Positions 3,882-6,495 of a stretch of DNA of 6,495 nt are shown piece by piece. This stretch comes from Candidatus Woesearchaeota archaeon (lineage in GTDB: Archaea > Nanobdellota > Nanobdellia > Woesearchaeales > GW2011-AR4). The number at the start of each line of letters is the position of its first letter. The first letter of the stretch is position 1. The position numbers and the translations under genes were made by a program. The stretch is from NCBI GenBank assembly GCA_016211245.1, contig JACQSQ010000071.1:1-6495 (forward strand). The letters run 5' to 3'. A model generated the notes under the pieces. It was not told the origin of the DNA and searched no databases. It worked only from the letters and a program-made list of their open reading frames with translations.

Positions 3882-5762
3882 ATGGCATCCAGAAAACATG
3901 GGAATAGAGTGTTGATAACAATTCCCAAAGAAACAGCTAGAAAAAATAAAATAAATCTGAAATCAAAGTTAAGTTTCCCTGTTTCTAAAAATGCTGCAAT
4001 AATGATAAAAAATAAAATGCCAAAACTAAAGCTTTCAAAAAACGCGCTAATAATACTCGAGCAACGCTACCTGAAAAAGAACGCCAAAGGAAGGGTAATT
4101 GAAAAGCCTGAAGATATGTTCAGGAGGGTTGCAAGGAACATAGCATCGGCAGACTCAAAATACCGGCATTCCAAAAAAGATGTCAAAAAAACAGAAGATG
4201 ATTTCTACAATTTGATGATCTCTCTTGATTTTCTGCCAAACTCCCCTACACTCCTGAATGCAGGAAGGAAACTGCAGCAGCTTGCAGCTTGTTTTGTCCT
4301 GCCTATTGAAGACAACATAAACTCCATATTCAAGACCTTGCACGATGCCGCATTGATACACAAGACAGGTGCCGGCACAGGCTTCAATTTCTCAAGGCTA
4401 AGGCCCAAGGGGGATATCATAGAAAGCGCGGGATTCACCTCCGGTCCTGTCTCGTTCATGAAGATATTTGATGCTGCGACCGAGCAGATAAAGCTGGGAG
4501 GCACATTAAGGGGCGCTAACATGGGCATATTAAATGTCGACCATCCTGATGTCGGGGATTTTATAACAGTAAAAAGCAAAGAAAATGTTTTGACAAATTT
4601 TAATGTTTCTGTTGCAATAACTGATAAATTTATGCAAGCAGTAAGAAAAAACAAAAATTACAATCTGGTGAATCCTAAAACAAAAAAAGCTGTAAAGAAA
4701 GAGAGCGCAAGGATGATTTTCAAGCTGATATGCGGGCAGGCATGGCTTAATGGCGACCCCGGCGTAATTTTCATTGATGCAATAAACCGGCATAATCCAA
4801 TTCCAAAATTTGGGAAAATAGAGTCGACAGACAGCTGCGGGGAGCAGCCCTTATTGCCTTATGAGTCATGCAATTTGGGAAGCATAAACCTTTCCAATTT
4901 TGCAAATAGCAAGAAAATCGATTATGTGAGATTAAGAAAAACAGTGCATTCAGCAATCCATTTTCTCGATAATGCAATTGACATGTGCAGATACCCCCTG
5001 AAAGAAAACAGGAAAATCGTTGAAAAAAACAGGAAAATCGGGCTAGGCGTGATGGGATTGGCAGACATGCTCATAAAATTAAACACCCCATATGATTCCG
5101 AAGACGGGCTGAAAACAGCAGAAGAGGCGATGAGGTTTATCTCAGAGGAATCAAAAAATGCATCCTCAGAATTGGCAAAGAAAAGGGGAACTTTTCCATC
5201 GTGGAAAAAAAGCAGCTATGGCAACAAGATTAAGCTGAGAAATGCCACTACAACAACAATTGCGCCTACAGGCACGATAAGCATAATAGCAGATGTTTCA
5301 AGCGGCATCGAGCCGCTATTCGCGTTAAGCTATTCAAGGAAAACAGCAGAAGGGAATATCCTGACTTATTTTAATGAAAATTTGAAGAAAGCGCTGATAA
5401 AAGGGAGTTGCTATAACGATGATGTAATTGAAAGGGTGCACAGGAAAGGCACAATAAAAAATATTCCGGGGATTCCAGAAAAAATAAAGGGAATATTCAA
5501 GGCTGGAAGCGACATAGGTCCGGAATGGCATGTCAAAATGCAGGCTGCTTTCCAGAAATATGTTGACAATGGAATTTCAAAAACCGTTACTTTGCCCAAA
5601 GACGCCACTGTTGAAGATGCCGAAAAAATATTCATGATGGCTTATGAGCTTGGATGCAAGGGAATTTCAATTTACAGGTTTGGAAGCAGGGAAGGTCAGG
5701 TTATTTATTTGTCTTCAAAAAGGGATGAGCAGATTACATTGAAAGATTTTTTTAGAAGATGA
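3882..5762 (+). CDS. nrdJ: Class II (B12-dependent) ribonucleotide reductase with AbrB-like N-terminal extension
   Basis: This enzyme makes deoxyribonucleotides using adenosylcobalamin. The family is clear from NSPTLLNAGRKLQQLAACF (120-138), KTGAGTGFNFSRLRPKGD (161-178), GGTLRGANMGIL (206-217), DSCGEQPLLPYESCNLGSIN (317-336), NRKIGLGVMGLADM (383-396) and TTIAPTGTISI (458-468). Cys319 is the thiyl cysteine, with Glu321 beside it, and Cys137/Cys330 are the redox pair. There are three oddities. The normal start MPKLKLSKNALIILEQRYL is internal (Met46), and residues ~4-45 (GNRVLITIPKETARKNKINL and on) look like an AbrB/SpoVT domain where some reductases carry an ATP cone. Asp317 replaces the usual Asn of NxCxE. 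The protein stops soon after YRFGSREGQV and lacks the usual C-terminal Cys-rich tail. A restart at ATG 4017 cannot be excluded. The gene overlaps the hydrolase by 4 nt. Confidence 0.93.
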   Translation: MASRKHGNRVLITIPKETARKNKINLKSKLSFPVSKNAAIMIKNKMPKLKLSKNALIILEQRYLKKNAKGRVIEKPEDMFRRVARNIASADSKYRHSKKDVKKTEDDFYNLMISLDFLPNSPTLLNAGRKLQQLAACFVLPIEDNINSIFKTLHDAALIHKTGAGTGFNFSRLRPKGDIIESAGFTSGPVSFMKIFDAATEQIKLGGTLRGANMGILNVDHPDVGDFITVKSKENVLTNFNVSVAITDKFMQAVRKNKNYNLVNPKTKKAVKKESARMIFKLICGQAWLNGDPGVIFIDAINRHNPIPKFGKIESTDSCGEQPLLPYESCNLGSINLSNFANSKKIDYVRLRKTVHSAIHFLDNAIDMCRYPLKENRKIVEKNRKIGLGVMGLADMLIKLNTPYDSEDGLKTAEEAMRFISEESKNASSELAKKRGTFPSWKKSSYGNKIKLRNATTTTIAPTGTISIIADVSSGIEPLFALSYSRKTAEGNILTYFNENLKKALIKGSCYNDDVIERVHRKGTIKNIPGIPEKIKGIFKAGSDIGPEWHVKMQAAFQKYVDNGISKTVTLPKDATVEDAEKIFMMAYELGCKGISIYRFGSREGQVIYLSSKRDEQITLKDFFRR

Positions 5763-6316
5763 ACTTCTTCATATTCCACGGAATATATGGAAGTCCTGAG
5801 GAAAACTGGTTTCCTTGGCTGAAGAAAGAATTGGAGAAAAAAGGCCATGAAGTGTTTGTCCCAAAATTTCCGACTCCAATCGGTCAGTCATTAGAAAGCT
5901 GGCTGAAAGTCATCAAAAAATATGAAGAAAGAATAAACTATGACACAATAATGATAGGCCACAGTCTTGGGGCTGCATTCATCCTTGACTATCTTGAACA
6001 GGCGGACAATGAAATAAAGGCAGCGATTTTAGTTGCAGGTTACCATGAATTACTAGAAAACCAGTTTAAGGAGCTGAACAAAACCTTTGTCGATAAAAAA
6101 TTCAACTGGAACAGGATAATTGAGAATTGCGAACATTTCTTTGTCATAGGCTCTGACAATGATGAGTATATTCCTATAGAGACGACAAGGCAGCTTGCGG
6201 TTTTTCTTGATGCAGAGCTGCACATAATAAAAAACGGGGGGCATCTAAACACAAAAGCAGGTTATGATAAATTCCCGCAGCTTCTTGAGTTAATAGCAAA
6301 ATTGGAAAAACAATAA
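5759..6316 (+). CDS. RBBP9/YdeN-like serine hydrolase (alpha/beta hydrolase)
   Basis: This 185-aa cytosolic protein fits the small RBBP9-like alpha/beta hydrolases in length and motifs. It has the N-terminal HGIYGSPEENWFPWLKKEL (7-25, HG as the oxyanion region), the nucleophile elbow GHSLG with Ser69, GSDNDEYIP (131-139) with Asp135, and GGHLN with His162. All three triad residues are present. Family members are probably esterases or amidases acting on small or peptide-like substrates, and the substrate here is unknown. The ATG overlaps the nrdJ stop (ATGA, 5759-5762), so it is translated from the nrdJ mRNA, probably by coupled termination and restart. A metabolic link to deoxynucleotide synthesis is not obvious and the pairing may only reflect genome packing. 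No signal peptide is visible. Confidence 0.85.
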   Translation: MNFFIFHGIYGSPEENWFPWLKKELEKKGHEVFVPKFPTPIGQSLESWLKVIKKYEERINYDTIMIGHSLGAAFILDYLEQADNEIKAAILVAGYHELLENQFKELNKTFVDKKFNWNRIIENCEHFFVIGSDNDEYIPIETTRQLAVFLDAELHIIKNGGHLNTKAGYDKFPQLLELIAKLEKQ

Positions 6317-6318
6317 CT

Positions 6319-6328
6319 CTTAAAAACA
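6319..6328 (+). promoter_or_regulatory. TATA-like box of the transporter gene
   Basis: CTTAAAAACA is centred about 25 nt before ATG 6348, in the 31-bp gap after the hydrolase. It is a weaker match than the other boxes, but the spacing is the same, and there is no Shine-Dalgarno site before the ATG. Confidence 0.4.
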
Positions 6329-6347
6329 TCTAAATCTTTCTAATCGC

Positions 6348-6495
6348 ATGGAAAAAAGAATCTTTGCAGTTCTTTTCATCGCTACATTCGCCACAATGCT
6401 CGGGGTAGGTATAATAGAGCCGTTCATGGGCATTTATGCAGAAAGCCTTGGCGCAAACGGATTTTACATAGGGCTGATTTTTGGGGCATTTACAC
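6348..6495 (+). CDS. Major facilitator superfamily transporter, N-terminal part
   Basis: The first 49 codons of a gene that runs off the right edge. The product begins MEKRIFAVLFIATFATMLGV and continues GIIEPFMGIYAESLGANGFY, then IGLIFGAF. A first membrane helix spans about residues 5-29, followed by a short loop with the ESLGANGFYIGL pattern and the start of helix 2, as in the first two helices of MFS drug/sugar-type exporters. It is a membrane protein of unknown cargo. It has a candidate promoter of its own 20-30 nt upstream and so may be separate from the nrdJ-hydrolase unit. No ORF in another frame competes, and the family call is fairly safe even from this fragment. Confidence 0.75.
   Translation, partial: MEKRIFAVLFIATFATMLGVGIIEPFMGIYAESLGANGFYIGLIFGAFT

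Noticed and set aside
4205..4654. A 149-codon minus-strand open frame inside nrdJ, and several shorter antisense frames in 4155-5635.
   Set aside because: They lie fully antisense to well-conserved reductase motifs, and their translations are Cys/Phe/Ser-rich, as expected of antisense frames.
6040..6252. Two minus-strand frames inside the hydrolase gene.
   Set aside because: They are antisense to the catalytic Asp/His region of a clear hydrolase and have no ribosome binding site.

Overview
The window looks archaeal, and probably comes from a small-genome (DPANN-like, e.g. Woesearchaeota/Pacearchaeota) lineage. That is an inference. The DNA is AT-rich and tightly packed. Most transcription units have an A/T-only TATA box centred about 25-28 nt before the start codon, giving (nearly) leaderless mRNAs. 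Shine-Dalgarno sites appear only before internal operon genes. A class II (B12-dependent) ribonucleotide reductase and a PurN-like formyltransferase fit such a genome, but none of this fixes the taxon.

Region 1 (1-1300) is accessory DNA. The left edge is a run of hairpins ending in a motif that resembles the right end of an IS200/IS605-type (TnpB) element, where the omega RNA (reRNA) scaffold normally lies. It abuts the stop codon of a minus-strand pair: a winged-helix/HTH regulator followed, with a 20-nt overlap and a TTG start, by a MNT/AbiEii-like nucleotidyltransferase. This resembles an AbiE-type (type IV) toxin-antitoxin pair. A 12-bp imperfect inverted repeat at the pair's promoter is a candidate operator.

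Region 2 (1300-1821) holds the divergent promoter region and a small gene (1458-1789) with its own TATA box. Its reading frame is broken once by an apparent 1-nt loss. It converges on the next gene.

Region 3 (1822-3790, minus strand) carries a 432-aa protein with a PurN-like formyltransferase domain and a long unrecognised C-terminal part. It then carries a two-gene unit: a pterin-4a-carbinolamine dehydratase-like protein (two of three usual active-site histidines apparently replaced) and a 76-aa protein of unknown function behind a clear ribosome binding site.

Region 4 (3791-6495, plus strand) starts from a 91-bp divergent promoter region. It contains the class II ribonucleotide reductase NrdJ, an RBBP9-like serine hydrolase that overlaps nrdJ by 4 nt, and the first 49 codons of a major facilitator transporter with its own promoter. 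The reductase is the most unusual gene. Its first ~45 residues look like an AbrB/SpoVT swapped-hairpin DNA-binding domain ahead of the normal start, it lacks the usual C-terminal cysteine-rich redox tail, and its active-site motif has Asp where Asn is usual. I see no CRISPR array and no complete tRNA or rRNA gene.
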